Below, piece after piece: positions 1 through 7,391 of a stretch of 64,000 nt of DNA (its first letter is position 1; the number at the start of each line of letters is the position of its first letter). The position numbers and the translations under genes are program-made. Below the pieces are notes generated by a model. The model made no database searches. It was not told the origin of the DNA and saw only the letters and a list, made by a program, of their open reading frames with translations. The stretch lies in the NCBI RefSeq assembly GCF_036231355.1, contig NZ_CP109497.1:186001-250000 (forward strand). Reading direction: 5' to 3'. The stretch is from Streptomyces sp. NBC_01431 (GTDB taxonomy: Bacteria; Actinomycetota; Actinomycetes; Streptomycetales; Streptomycetaceae).

Positions 1-373
1 CGCCATGACGCTCACCTTCGTCGGCTCGGCCGCCTTCCTCCTCGTCGCCGACCACTTCAGGCCCAGACTCGGCACCCCTCGCCGCCTCGCCTTCCCCCTC
101 AACACCGACACCCCTTCGGCGCTCCACGACGTGGCCCAGGTCGACCAGTGGGTCGGCACGGCGTCCGGCAATCTCTACGGGTGGGGCACCTGTGTCAACG
201 ACTCGGCCACCGACGCCTGCCGTGCCAAGCTCGGGATCGTCAACTCGGTCTGGGACTACTTCGGTTACGACCAGATGGGCACCCTGCAATGGACCGGGGC
301 CGGTCTGCTGCTCGTGGGGAGCGCGGCCCTGGTCGCGCTGGTCCTGTGGCGGACGCGGCGCCACCCCTTCTAA
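1..373 (+). CDS. C-terminal part of a membrane protein (5' end outside window)
   Basis: The reading frame is open to the left edge, so only the last ~123 residues are visible. They show one hydrophobic segment at the start of the visible part (FVGSAAFLLVA), an extracytoplasmic-looking stretch of about 75 residues containing two Cys (GTCVNDSATDAC), and a final membrane helix (GAGLLLVGSAALVALVLW) capped by RTRRH. This layout suits an ABC transporter permease or another integral membrane protein. A YtrA-type GntR regulator follows about 95 bases downstream on the same strand, a pairing often seen with ABC exporters. The substrate cannot be inferred. Confidence 0.55.
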   Translation, partial: AMTLTFVGSAAFLLVADHFRPRLGTPRRLAFPLNTDTPSALHDVAQVDQWVGTASGNLYGWGTCVNDSATDACRAKLGIVNSVWDYFGYDQMGTLQWTGAGLLLVGSAALVALVLWRTRRHPF

Positions 374-467
374 CCCGTACGACGATGAGCCACGGCATAC
401 GCTGGGACGCCCCCACCACCAGAAGGGGCGCTGCCCACCAGGACGGAAGCGGAAGGAGGCGGGTGTG

Positions 468-848
468 ATGGTCGTGTTCCGCATAGAGCGACGCAGCGGC
501 GTGCCCGCGTACCTCCAGATCGTCCACCAGGTCGAACAGGCCCTGCGCATGGGCGCGTTGACAGAGGGCGACCGGCTGCCCACGGCGGCGCAGGTCGCCG
601 CGGACACCAAGGTCAACCCCAACACCACATTGAAGGCGTACCGCGAGCTGGAGCGCTCCGGCCTGGTCGAGGTACGCCAGGGGGCGGGCACCTTCATCAC
701 CCGCTCGCTGGCCACCCCGCAGACCGCCGCCGAGTCACCACTGCGCTCCCGCCTCGGCGACTGGATCCGCGAGGCGAAGACGGAGGGCCTGACGGAACAG
801 GACATCACGACCCTGTTCCACGCGGCCCTCAGCGAGACGTTCATGTGA
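468..848 (+). CDS. GntR-family regulator, YtrA-like
   Basis: A short (126 aa) GntR regulator. The N-terminal winged helix contains the family pattern 'PAYLQIVHQVEQALRMG', 'GDRLPTAAQVA' and 'NPNTTLKAYRELERSGLVE', ending in the wing 'RQGAGTF'. Only about 45 residues follow, so it lacks the large effector domain of FadR or HutC types and fits the YtrA subfamily, which usually represses linked ABC transporter genes. I chose ATG 468 because AAGGAGG at 453-459 sits 8 nt upstream; GTG 465 is in frame but too close. The frame stays open upstream without a signal. The likely target is the membrane protein gene just before it. Confidence 0.8.
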   Translation: MVVFRIERRSGVPAYLQIVHQVEQALRMGALTEGDRLPTAAQVAADTKVNPNTTLKAYRELERSGLVEVRQGAGTFITRSLATPQTAAESPLRSRLGDWIREAKTEGLTEQDITTLFHAALSETFM

Positions 849-1004
849 CTGAGCCGCCTGGCGTTCGCGCGACGCCGGGCCGAACGGAACCGGGCCGCCG
901 GAGCCGACCGTGCGTCGGCTCGGCGGCCCGCTGGAAGCCGACGGAGCCTTACCGGTTTCGTCCCGTGCCCGATGCCGCGGCCCGCAAGGCGGTAGCGTCG
1001 GTCC

Positions 1005-1529
1005 GTGATCGTATGGCTCAACGGCACCCACGGGGCAGGCAAGACGACAACCGGTGCACTCGTGCAGCAACTGATCCCGGATTCACGGGTGTTCGACGCC
1101 GAGAAAGTCGGCGAGACGCTCATGGACATCACGCCGGGGCTGCCCAGTACGGACAACTTCCAGCACTGGCCGCCATGGCGGCCGCTCGTGGTCGAGACCG
1201 CCCGTCGCGTACTCGACTACACCGGCGGCACCCTGGTGATGCCCATGACGGTCCTGGTCGAGCAGTACTGGCGCGAGATCAGCACGGGCCTTGCCCAACA
1301 TGTCATCCCGCTGAGGCACTTCGTCCTCCACGCCGATCAGGAGACCCTCCGCGGGCGCATCGCCGGGGACACCGTCCTTGGCCCCAACTCACCATTCCGT
1401 CTCAAATACCTTGAGCCCTACGCCGAGGCGGCCCGTACGTGGCTGCACAGCGAGGCCGAGGTCGTCGACACCACGCACCTGACGCCTGCCCAGGTGGCCC
1501 TCCAGATCGCAGAGGCCGTCCAGAGCTGA
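1005..1529 (+). CDS. P-loop nucleotide kinase-like protein (TmrB-like)
   Basis: A 174-residue single-domain P-loop protein. The N-terminus 'WLNGTHGAGKTTT' is a Walker A (GxxGxGKT) directly after the first strand, as in TmrB, the tunicamycin-resistance ATPase, and small shikimate/adenylate-kinase-like proteins. Residues 90-130 contain the charged 'RHFVLHADQETLRGRI' lid-like region, and the C-terminus carries a DTTHLTPAQVA motif typical of this group. Start is GTG 1005. The substrate is unknown; a role in resistance by sequestering or phosphorylating a nucleoside-like compound is inference from the family. It stands alone between a GntR gene and a gene-free stretch. Confidence 0.7.
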   Translation: MIVWLNGTHGAGKTTTGALVQQLIPDSRVFDAEKVGETLMDITPGLPSTDNFQHWPPWRPLVVETARRVLDYTGGTLVMPMTVLVEQYWREISTGLAQHVIPLRHFVLHADQETLRGRIAGDTVLGPNSPFRLKYLEPYAEAARTWLHSEAEVVDTTHLTPAQVALQIAEAVQS

Positions 1530-1667
1530 GGCCCGCCACCTCTCCGTCTGTTCGACACCGGGCACGTCGCACTTGAGGGCCGCGTGCCCGAGAACCCCCG
1601 TTGATCTCCGGCTTCCTCACCCGCGTCTGGGCTCGACCGCACCGCTCAGTCAGCCGGCTCAAGTACC

Positions 1668-1729
1668 CAGGGGGCTCGGGACCGACTTGGCCACCTGAAG
1701 CGTGGCATTCACGTCCCAGGAGCCCCCTG
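1668..1729. repeat. long imperfect inverted repeat in gene-free stretch 1530-1898
   Basis: The stretch 1530-1898 has no convincing gene. It holds a hairpin-forming repeat: CAGGGGGCTCGGGAC at 1668-1682 pairs with 1713-1729, read as GTCCC + 2-nt bulge + GAGCCCCCTG, across 30 nt. A smaller GGACC/GGTCC stem lies near 1793-1808. It may be a terminator for the kinase gene 140 nt upstream or the trace of a lost insertion sequence. Confidence 0.4.
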
Positions 1730-1898
1730 AGCCGCTCCAGTCGACTCCTCACGACATCGAAAAGCGCCGTACGGCTCTCTGAGCGCCTGTCGGACCCTTG
1801 AAGGTCCCGACACACCGGGCTGGTCCCGCTCGGCGCTCCACGATGGCATTCTGCGGGTCGCTTTTGTGCGCGTATCTCCGAATTCACTGGCCTCGGGT

Positions 1899-1926
1899 CC
1901 ATTCTCTGACTAAGGTCAGAGAATGG
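1899..1926. promoter_or_regulatory. perfect palindromic operator overlapping the marR-GNAT start codon
   Basis: CCATTCTCTGAC (1899-1910), four bases TAAG, then GTCAGAGAATGG (1915-1926): two perfect 12-base arms. The right arm includes the ATG at 1923. MarR dimers bind such dyads, so autorepression by blocking transcription or translation start is likely. No SD box precedes the ATG, which suggests a leaderless transcript. Confidence 0.7.
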
Positions 1927-2825
1927 ACCCTTCGGAACAGATCGAGCAAGTACGGCGGTTCAACCGCACCGTCACCGAGCGCGTGGGCGTGCTCCACGAG
2001 CACTACCTGGGGCGCGACCGGCCCATCGGCGAGGCCCGGCTGCTCTGGGAGATCGGCGAGGACGGGCAAGACGTACGGCGGCTGCGCGAACGCCTCGGGC
2101 TCGACTCCGGGTACGTCAGTCGGCTACTGCGCTCCCTGGAGGGCGACGGCTTGGTGACCGTGGAACCGCAGCCCGAGGACCGACGGGTGCGTACTGTCCG
2201 GCTCACTGAGGCGGGCCGCGCGGAGCGCGCCGTGCTCGACGGCCGCAGCGACGAGCTGGCCGGAGCCCTTCTGGAGCCGCTCAACCAAGCCCAGCGCGCC
2301 CGGCTCGTGGCCGCCATGGCTGAGGTCGACCGCTTGCTCACCGCCGCCACGGTCACCCTTGACACCGTCGCCCCGGACTCCCCCGACGCCCAGCACTGTC
2401 TGCTGGCGTACTTCACCGAACTCCAGGAAAGCTTCGACACCGGCTTCGACCCCGCGCGGAGCCTGCTGCCCGACGCGAGCGAGCTCCGGCCGCCGCGCGG
2501 ACTGTTCCTGGTGGCACGGGTGGACGGGCAACCCATCGGCTGCGCCGGGCTGAAGCTGCCGCCCGGCGCCCCCGCCGAGATCAAACGCATGTGGGTCGCC
2601 CCCCAAGCCCGGAGCCTGGGGCTCGGCCGCCGTTTCCTCACCGAGCTGGAGGCACGCGCCGCCCAGCACGGCCGCGACGTACTGCGCCTGGACACCAACA
2701 AGGCGCTCGGCGCCGCGATCGGCCTCTACCACTCGTTCGGCTTCCAAGAGGTCCCCGCCTTCAACGACGAGCCCTACGCCCACCACTGGTTCGAGAAGCG
2801 CATCACCACGTCGAGTACAGCGTGA
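1923..2825 (+). CDS. MarR regulator fused to a GNAT acetyltransferase
   Basis: 300 residues in two domains. Residues 1-150 are a MarR winged helix ('EARLLWEIGEDG', 'DSGYVSRLLRSLEGDGLVTVEPQPEDRR' region, 'VRLTEAGRA'). Residues ~160-295 are a GNAT N-acetyltransferase with the acetyl-CoA loop 'APQARSLGLGRRFLTELE' (a Q/RxxGxG/A variant), preceded by 'EIKRMWV' and followed by 'LDTNKALGAAIGLYHSFGF'. Such fusions exist in actinobacteria and usually stand alone; the acetyl acceptor is unknown. The gene is probably self-controlled through the dyad at 1899-1926. The low-complexity gap between domains is short, so this is one polypeptide rather than two genes. Confidence 0.85.
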   Translation: MDPSEQIEQVRRFNRTVTERVGVLHEHYLGRDRPIGEARLLWEIGEDGQDVRRLRERLGLDSGYVSRLLRSLEGDGLVTVEPQPEDRRVRTVRLTEAGRAERAVLDGRSDELAGALLEPLNQAQRARLVAAMAEVDRLLTAATVTLDTVAPDSPDAQHCLLAYFTELQESFDTGFDPARSLLPDASELRPPRGLFLVARVDGQPIGCAGLKLPPGAPAEIKRMWVAPQARSLGLGRRFLTELEARAAQHGRDVLRLDTNKALGAAIGLYHSFGFQEVPAFNDEPYAHHWFEKRITTSSTA

Positions 2826-2866
2826 GGCTTCCGGCGGAAGCCGAACCCTCGTCATCAGGTTGAGAC

Positions 2867-4084
2867 TCAAGAACGCAGCACGGTGCGGTTGTGGTGTTGC
2901 AGCAGCAGCGTCAGCGCAAGGACGTCCTCCTGCTCCAGCCGATCGATGATGCACTGGGCCAGCTGCTCCACGCTCTCCCATGCCGTCGGGTTGGGCGCCG
3001 CTTGGCCGTTGGCGTGCGGCGCACGCTCGGCATCGGCATCGGCATCGGCATCGGCAGCCGGGGTCATAACGCCGTTATGGGTCGGGGCCGCGGCAGGGGT
3101 GATGACGCCGTGGTCGATGGAGCCGTCGGCCTGAGTCATAACGCCGTTATGGGTGGAGGCGTCGGCCTGAGAGACAGCGCCGCTCTCGGTCGGGGCGTCG
3201 GCCTGAGTCATAACGCCGTTATGGGTGGAGGCACTCTCGGTGGGGCCCGATTCCGTGCCCGCGCCAGTGCCTGACGGAACGTCTGCTGCCGCCTTCGACC
3301 GCTGAGCCATAACGGCGTTATGGGGTGCGGGGTCCTGACTGCGGCGACCCTTCTTCTGCTGCTTACGTTCGTCGGCCTCGCGCGCCCGGCGGTCCGCCGC
3401 TTCTTGCTGCTCCTCGGGAGAGAGCCGGGCGAGACCGCGTACGTGCTCGATCTTGCGCTTGCCGCTCTCCAGGTCGGCCTGAAGAGCTGGGGTGAGGGCG
3501 AGGAGGGACAGCTTCTGGGAGATGTTCGGCTGGCTCAGTCCGAGGCGTTTGGCGGCCTTTCCCTGAGAACCGTAGAAGTCGACCAGCTTCTTGAGCGCGG
3601 TGGCGTACTCCAGGTCCGAGAGGCTCTCCTTCTGGGCGTTGGCGACGAACGCCGCTTCCAGGAGGGCTTCGTCGGTGGCGGCGAAGCCGTCGTCGAAGGT
3701 GACCTTGATGTCGGTGAACCCGGCCTCCAGTGCGGCGGCCAGGCGCCGGTGCCCGTCCACGACGACGTATTCCGCACCGGCCTTGAGCTCACCCTGCCGC
3801 CCGGGACGGCCTTCCAGATAGGCGGCGGCCGACGCCACGGTGATGGCCTGCACCTGTCCGACCTCGGCCAGGCTGGAGGCGAGACCGCTGAGGTCGCCGA
3901 GCGCCTCGCGGGGGTTGTCGGGGTTCTCGCTGATCAGCTCGATCGGCAGCACGGAAGCGTGCTGCGGCGGACTGGTGCCGGTGACGTTGGCGATGAGCTG
4001 GCCCCGCAGGCTGGTGGCGCGGGCCGCGTTGCTGAATGACGTGGAGGGTCCGACTCGGGTGGCGGCGCTCTGACGACTGTTCAC
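2867..4084 (-). CDS. parB: ParB-type partition protein with HNGVM-repeat C-terminal region
   Basis: A 405-residue ParB/Spo0J-type protein. The N-terminal third carries the ParB nuclease-like fold ('SENPDNPREALGDLSGLASS', 'QVQAITV', then 'VVDGHRRLAAALEAGF'), followed by the helix-turn-helix 'AAKRLGLSQPNISQKLSLL' and a charged helix (EEQQEAADRRAREADERKQQ). The C-terminal ~150 residues are low complexity with repeats of THNGVMTQAD-like units, then a short helical tail (SVEQLAQCIIDRLEQEDV) for likely dimerisation. The start GTG at 4084 overlaps the parA stop (GTGA), so the pair is translationally coupled. The repeats encode a palindromic DNA sequence (see 3065-3322). Role: plasmid or replicon segregation with ParA just upstream. 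Confidence 0.85.
   Translation of the reverse strand: MNSRQSAATRVGPSTSFSNAARATSLRGQLIANVTGTSPPQHASVLPIELISENPDNPREALGDLSGLASSLAEVGQVQAITVASAAAYLEGRPGRQGELKAGAEYVVVDGHRRLAAALEAGFTDIKVTFDDGFAATDEALLEAAFVANAQKESLSDLEYATALKKLVDFYGSQGKAAKRLGLSQPNISQKLSLLALTPALQADLESGKRKIEHVRGLARLSPEEQQEAADRRAREADERKQQKKGRRSQDPAPHNAVMAQRSKAAADVPSGTGAGTESGPTESASTHNGVMTQADAPTESGAVSQADASTHNGVMTQADGSIDHGVITPAAAPTHNGVMTPAADADADADAERAPHANGQAAPNPTAWESVEQLAQCIIDRLEQEDVLALTLLLQHHNRTVLRS
3065..3322. repeat. four copies of palindrome CATAACGSCGTTATG inside parB
   Basis: CATAACGCCGTTATG occurs at 3065-3079, 3137-3151 and 3209-3223, and CATAACGGCGTTATG at 3308-3322. Each is a 7+1+7 dyad. Spacings are 72, 72 and 99 bases, so the copies stay in the parB frame and read HNGVM or HNAVM on the minus strand. 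A degenerate relative (GATGACGCCGTGGTC) lies at about 3101. No other exact copy was noticed in the window. It is a candidate parS or ParB-binding cluster. Confidence 0.7.
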
Positions 4085-5346
4085 AGGCTTTCCTTGGCGA
4101 TGGCCCGCATGACGTTGGCTTGGGGGCAGTCGGGTGCGTAGGACAGGAGAGGGACTTTCCCGCGTACCGCTTCGCGCTGTTCCTTGAGACGGTCGATCAC
4201 CGCGATGACGGGCGGGTGCCCCTCCCCCAGTTCGAGCCATGACTTCATGGACGACGTGATGATGTAGCCGTCGCGTGGGTCGAAGGCGTTGACGACGAGG
4301 CCGAGGTAGTCGACCTCGATGCGCCAGTCGTGTTTGCCCGACTCGATCTGGTCGATGAGCATGGCGTAGGCGTCCGCCGAGGAGTCTTCCGCGAGCACGA
4401 CGATGATCGTGCCGGAGACGCCGGGGGCCTCGCCGTCTCGTCGGCGGCCGTAGTAGATCGCGGCGTCCATGCCCACTCCGAGGCTGGGCGGACAGTCGAC
4501 AACGATGACGTCGTAGTCCGATTCCAGTGGCTCAAGGGCTCGTTCGAGGGTCGCCTGCCGGTTGCGGGCCGAGACGATCATGATGTCGAGGAGGAAGGAG
4601 TCCGGGCAGGCGGGCAGCACGTCCAGGCGGCCGCCGAAGCGGGGCTCCTTCACGGTGACAACCAGGTCCTTGATCGTGCCGTTGGTGGCCTGCCCGGACA
4701 TGTGCTTCGCCAGGCTGTCCCCGTCGGCGGGGAGGTGTTGGAGGCCGAGCTGTTTGGTCAGGTGCCCCTGGGGGTCGTAGTCCACGAGGAGTACGCGAAG
4801 GCCCATGCCGGTGGCTTGTTGCGCCTCCGCGAGCGCGTCCAGGTTCTCCCGGGGAATGCCGGCTGCGGTCGCGGCTTTGACGATGCCACTCTCAATGCTG
4901 ACGACGGCCGAGGGGTTTTCGGAGTACGCCTCGGCGATCCCGGCGGCGACGGCGGTCTTGCCGACGCCGCCCTTCTGATTGCAGACGATCTTCCGCCGCG
5001 GGATCCCGGTGACGGGTCGGTGCTTGGGGGAAGGGTGTTCACGCAGCCACAGTGCGATCGACTGGGCGAGGCCTTGAACGAAGGGGATGCGGCCGCGCTC
5101 GTGGCACGTGGCTTTCAGCGCGTCCCACTGGCCGGGCAGCAGCCAGGTCGAGAAGGTCGCGGCCCCCGAGGTGTCGACGGCGGGGAGCGTTTCGTCCGTC
5201 GCCCGCCACAGTTCGATGCCCTCGGCGGCGGCATCCTGGATGTCCACGCCGAGTTCAGCGGCGCGAATCTTCAAGTCCTGGCGCAGCCAGGCGGGCAACT
5301 TGGAGACAACTTTCTCTCTGTCTCCGACGGGCTTCTGGGTAACCAT
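4081..5346 (-). CDS. parA: ParA-type partition ATPase with N-terminal ribbon-helix-helix-like region
   Basis: A 421-residue ParA ATPase. The deviant Walker A is KGGVGKT (residues 125-131), followed by 'VLLVDYDPQGH' (A') and 'VIVVDCPPSLG' (Walker B). Before the ATPase are two ribbon-helix-helix-like stretches: KVVSKLPAWLRQDLKIRAAE (12-31, continuing to ~48) and FSTWLLPGQWDALK (65-78, continuing to ~101). The N-terminal DNA-binding part resembles the larger type Ia ParA proteins, which repress their own operon. The gene overlaps parB by four bases. Start ATG 5346 has no clear SD but a TAGTAT box 10 nt upstream, so it may be leaderless. Confidence 0.88.
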   Translation of the reverse strand: MVTQKPVGDREKVVSKLPAWLRQDLKIRAAELGVDIQDAAAEGIELWRATDETLPAVDTSGAATFSTWLLPGQWDALKATCHERGRIPFVQGLAQSIALWLREHPSPKHRPVTGIPRRKIVCNQKGGVGKTAVAAGIAEAYSENPSAVVSIESGIVKAATAAGIPRENLDALAEAQQATGMGLRVLLVDYDPQGHLTKQLGLQHLPADGDSLAKHMSGQATNGTIKDLVVTVKEPRFGGRLDVLPACPDSFLLDIMIVSARNRQATLERALEPLESDYDVIVVDCPPSLGVGMDAAIYYGRRRDGEAPGVSGTIIVVLAEDSSADAYAMLIDQIESGKHDWRIEVDYLGLVVNAFDPRDGYIITSSMKSWLELGEGHPPVIAVIDRLKEQREAVRGKVPLLSYAPDCPQANVMRAIAKESL

Positions 5347-5349
5347 GGC

Positions 5350-5384
5350 GTCAGCATACTAACTTCCGCCTTCTTGCGGATGAC
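5350..5384 (-). promoter_or_regulatory. possible leaderless promoter/operator of parA1-parB1
   Basis: On the minus strand a TAGTAT -10-like box (5356-5361) ends 9 nt before the parA ATG. Immediately upstream is a TCCGC-aagaag-GCGGA dyad, a possible autorepression site for the RHH-like ParA N-terminus. No convincing -35 box is seen. Confidence 0.35.
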
Positions 5385-5778
5385 CTGCCATCACATGGCC
5401 CTTCGGCTGCCCGAATTGAGGGGGCAGTGGGCTGCGGAGGGGCTGGGCGGGGGCCCGGGGCGGGCCCTGGGCGGGTGATGGGGACGGCGCTTGTGGCTCC
5501 GCTCCCCCGCCCGGACAGGCCTCGGGATGGCACCCTTCGAGTGCCCCACTCCCTCAGCGGTGCGTCGACAGCGGCGCGATTCGGCGCCTTGCCCGCAACC
5601 GGTGCCACTTCCGACCCTCTGGAAGGGGCACCAGAAGGGTGCTCGCCGACGCTCCAGAGCGGCGAGTTGGGCGCGCATTGGTTCACAGAAGACGCAGTGC
5701 GAACGCGTCAGGCGGCTGCCTTGAGCGCCGATCGGCGCTCGGCCGCAGCTCGTAAACGACTCGACCGAGGCTCGGACG

Positions 5779-5830
5779 GAGCTCGGACGGAGGTCAGACG
5801 GAGCTCGGACGGAGGTCAGACGGAGCTCGG
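5779..5830. repeat. 22-bp tandem repeat in gene-free stretch 5363-6322
   Basis: The stretch 5363-6322 has several long frames but none reads like a protein. It contains a 22-base unit beginning GAGCTCGGACGGAGGTCAGA at 5779-5800 and 5801-5822, with a partial third copy after it and a partial GCTCGGACGG copy before it. Repeats of GAGCTCGG give inverted symmetry. GC content falls sharply from about 6270. Confidence 0.45.
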
Positions 5831-6322
5831 AACAGGCTCACTGTCGGCGGGAGAGGGCTCCGTTATGAGCTCCGCAGGCCCTCTGATGCTTCGCTGGGGC
5901 AGCACGAAGAGGCGACAGCTCGACGGCTTTGGGGCAAGTTGAGGTTGGAGGCGCGACGCGAGGAGCGTCCGGACGACGGCGCAAAGCGGCTCTCCGACTC
6001 GCAGCAGCTCACTTTCGACTTCACCAGCCGTCGTTTTTTCGAGCCGCGTTCTCGACTTCGGACGGCGGCCGAACGCGTTTCGACGGCCTCTGGCGAGCCT
6101 CCGCAACGCCCGGAAGGAGAGCCTGGGAAGCTTCAAAGCGCTCCCCCACACGAAGATTTCAGGCTCGCAGAAGCGCTCAGCTGGGACGGCACCGAGCGGA
6201 CTTGGCAGCAGCTGAAGGGGCGGTTTCGTCGAGTTTCACGCTGCCACCAACCCCTCACCCTCAGAGTTAAATACCCCATCTGACCTGGGAATATAACGAT
6301 AGATGTTTCGTCAGAGGTACCC

Positions 6323-6433
6323 ATGAAAGTTTGCTGCGTTATCACTGGGATGGAAGCGATGGAAGTTGTGATACTTGTTGCCATCAATAAACTGATCTAT
6401 GGAGCGTCCCTTGTCTGGAACGTTGAACCGTAG
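6323..6433 (+). CDS. possible 36-residue hydrophobic peptide
   Basis: An ATG at 6323 preceded by AGAGG 5 nt upstream opens a 36-codon frame in the AT-rich pocket between the par loci. The product has a short N-terminus with two adjacent Cys (MKVCCVITG), a hydrophobic run (VVILVAINKLIYGASLVW) long enough to cross a membrane, and an acidic end (NVEP). This could be a small membrane peptide such as a type I toxin, or chance. No antisense RNA can be shown. Codon use is unlike the neighbouring high-GC genes. Confidence 0.22.
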   Translation: MKVCCVITGMEAMEVVILVAINKLIYGASLVWNVEP

Positions 6434-6452
6434 AGTGTCTTGATTTATGCAA

Positions 6453-7024
6453 CGCTGTTTGTTGCCCTATAACTAGCTGTCTGTCTTACTGCGTTGCTAG
6501 TCATCTAACTGACGAACGCGCTAACGAACCATCTAACGTACGGACGGACGAACGAACCAACGCGCTTGCTTGCTTGCTGACCAGCTTGCTTGCTAGCTGT
6601 CGGACGAACCGTCGTGCTGTCCGTCCAGCTGACTTACTAGCTTGCAGACGGACTTGCCAGCTGACGTACGAACCCTGTTGCGTACGGACTGACGGACGAT
6701 CGTGCGTGCTGTCCAGCTTGCTTGCGCACTTACTGACGGACTGACGTACTGACGCGCTTGCCTGCGAACGCGCGAACCATCGAACCGTCGAACCGTCCGT
6801 CGATCGCGCTGACCCTCGCTCTGTCTGTCTGTCTGCCGGACTACCTGTCGGTCGGTCGTTCCGTCCGTCCGTCCGTCTTTCTGTCGGACCGTCGGACCGT
6901 CGGACCGTCGATCGGTCCGTCTGCCTGTCCGTCCGTCCGTCGGTCCGTCGGTCCGTCGAACGGACGCGCCCGCTGTCGCGGGAACCGTCGGTCTGACGAA
7001 CTGCCCTTCGTGCCGCCCGTCCGC
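6453..7024. repeat. array I: cytosine every 4 bases over ~570 bp
   Basis: Read in tetramers from position 6481, 131 of 135 consecutive 4-mers to 7020 begin with C; A is almost never second. The tetramer vocabulary is small: CGGA, CGAA, CCGT, CTTG, CTGA, CTGT, CCAG, CTAG, CGTA. Local runs are (CTTG)3, (CTGT)3, (CCGT)4 and alternating CGGA/CCGT. The left edge is CGCTGTTTGTTGCCCT (6453-6468), repeated exactly at 9643-9658. Register breaks at about 7025. The array lies upstream of parA2. It does not code for protein: the frames through it are repetitive Ser/Arg/Val strings. A candidate centromere or replication-control site. Confidence 0.85.
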
Positions 7025-7391
7025 TCGCGTATCGTCGTACGGCCGGTCGGTCGGCTGGTCGTGCCGAGGCTCAAGCGGCGGGCTCGCGTTCGTTCGGACG
7101 GCCAGGGCGGACCGACTCGCTGCCCAGGTGACACCGCGTCAGATGTCCCGCCGTGCGCGCGGTTCAGCGCGTCGCCTCACAGACGGTCGGGAGATCCTGT
7201 TATCGTCACCCTCAATGATCCCGTGTCACTAGATCACTGGCCACACCCGGATAGGGGATGGGCGGGAAGTAAAGGGACATAGACGGCCCTTCCTCGCTTC
7301 CATCACCGTTCCAGGCCTGGCTTGCTGACCTCGTGTCACGGACGGATAAGTCTGATACCAGCAGCCGATAGGCAGAGAGGCGGTAGTCGCG
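7025..7391 (+). promoter_or_regulatory. leader of the parA2-RHH operon
   Basis: No gene is seen here. The segment is GC-rich until ~7190, then more mixed, with TTATCGTCACC and GATCCCGTGTCACTAGATCA (partial dyads around 7200-7235). A weak promoter is possible: TTGCTG near 7322 and TAAGTC about 18 nt downstream. The SD AGAGAGGCGG lies before ATG 7392. Confidence 0.35.

Noticed and set aside
1005..1529. shikimate kinase
   Set aside because: The P-loop matches, but the shikimate-binding residues and lid pattern are not seen; a TmrB-like kinase fits better.
5427..5942. 171-codon plus frame
   Set aside because: Compositional open frame with repeats and no recognisable domain; low-complexity GGACGGAG units explain it.
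6453..7024. CRISPR array
   Set aside because: No repeat-spacer pattern: units are 4 bases and not separated by unique spacers, and no cas genes are seen.
6758..7282. 174-codon frame through array I
   Set aside because: Its Ser/Arg/Val string just translates the 4-base-phased DNA; the same period appears in all frames.
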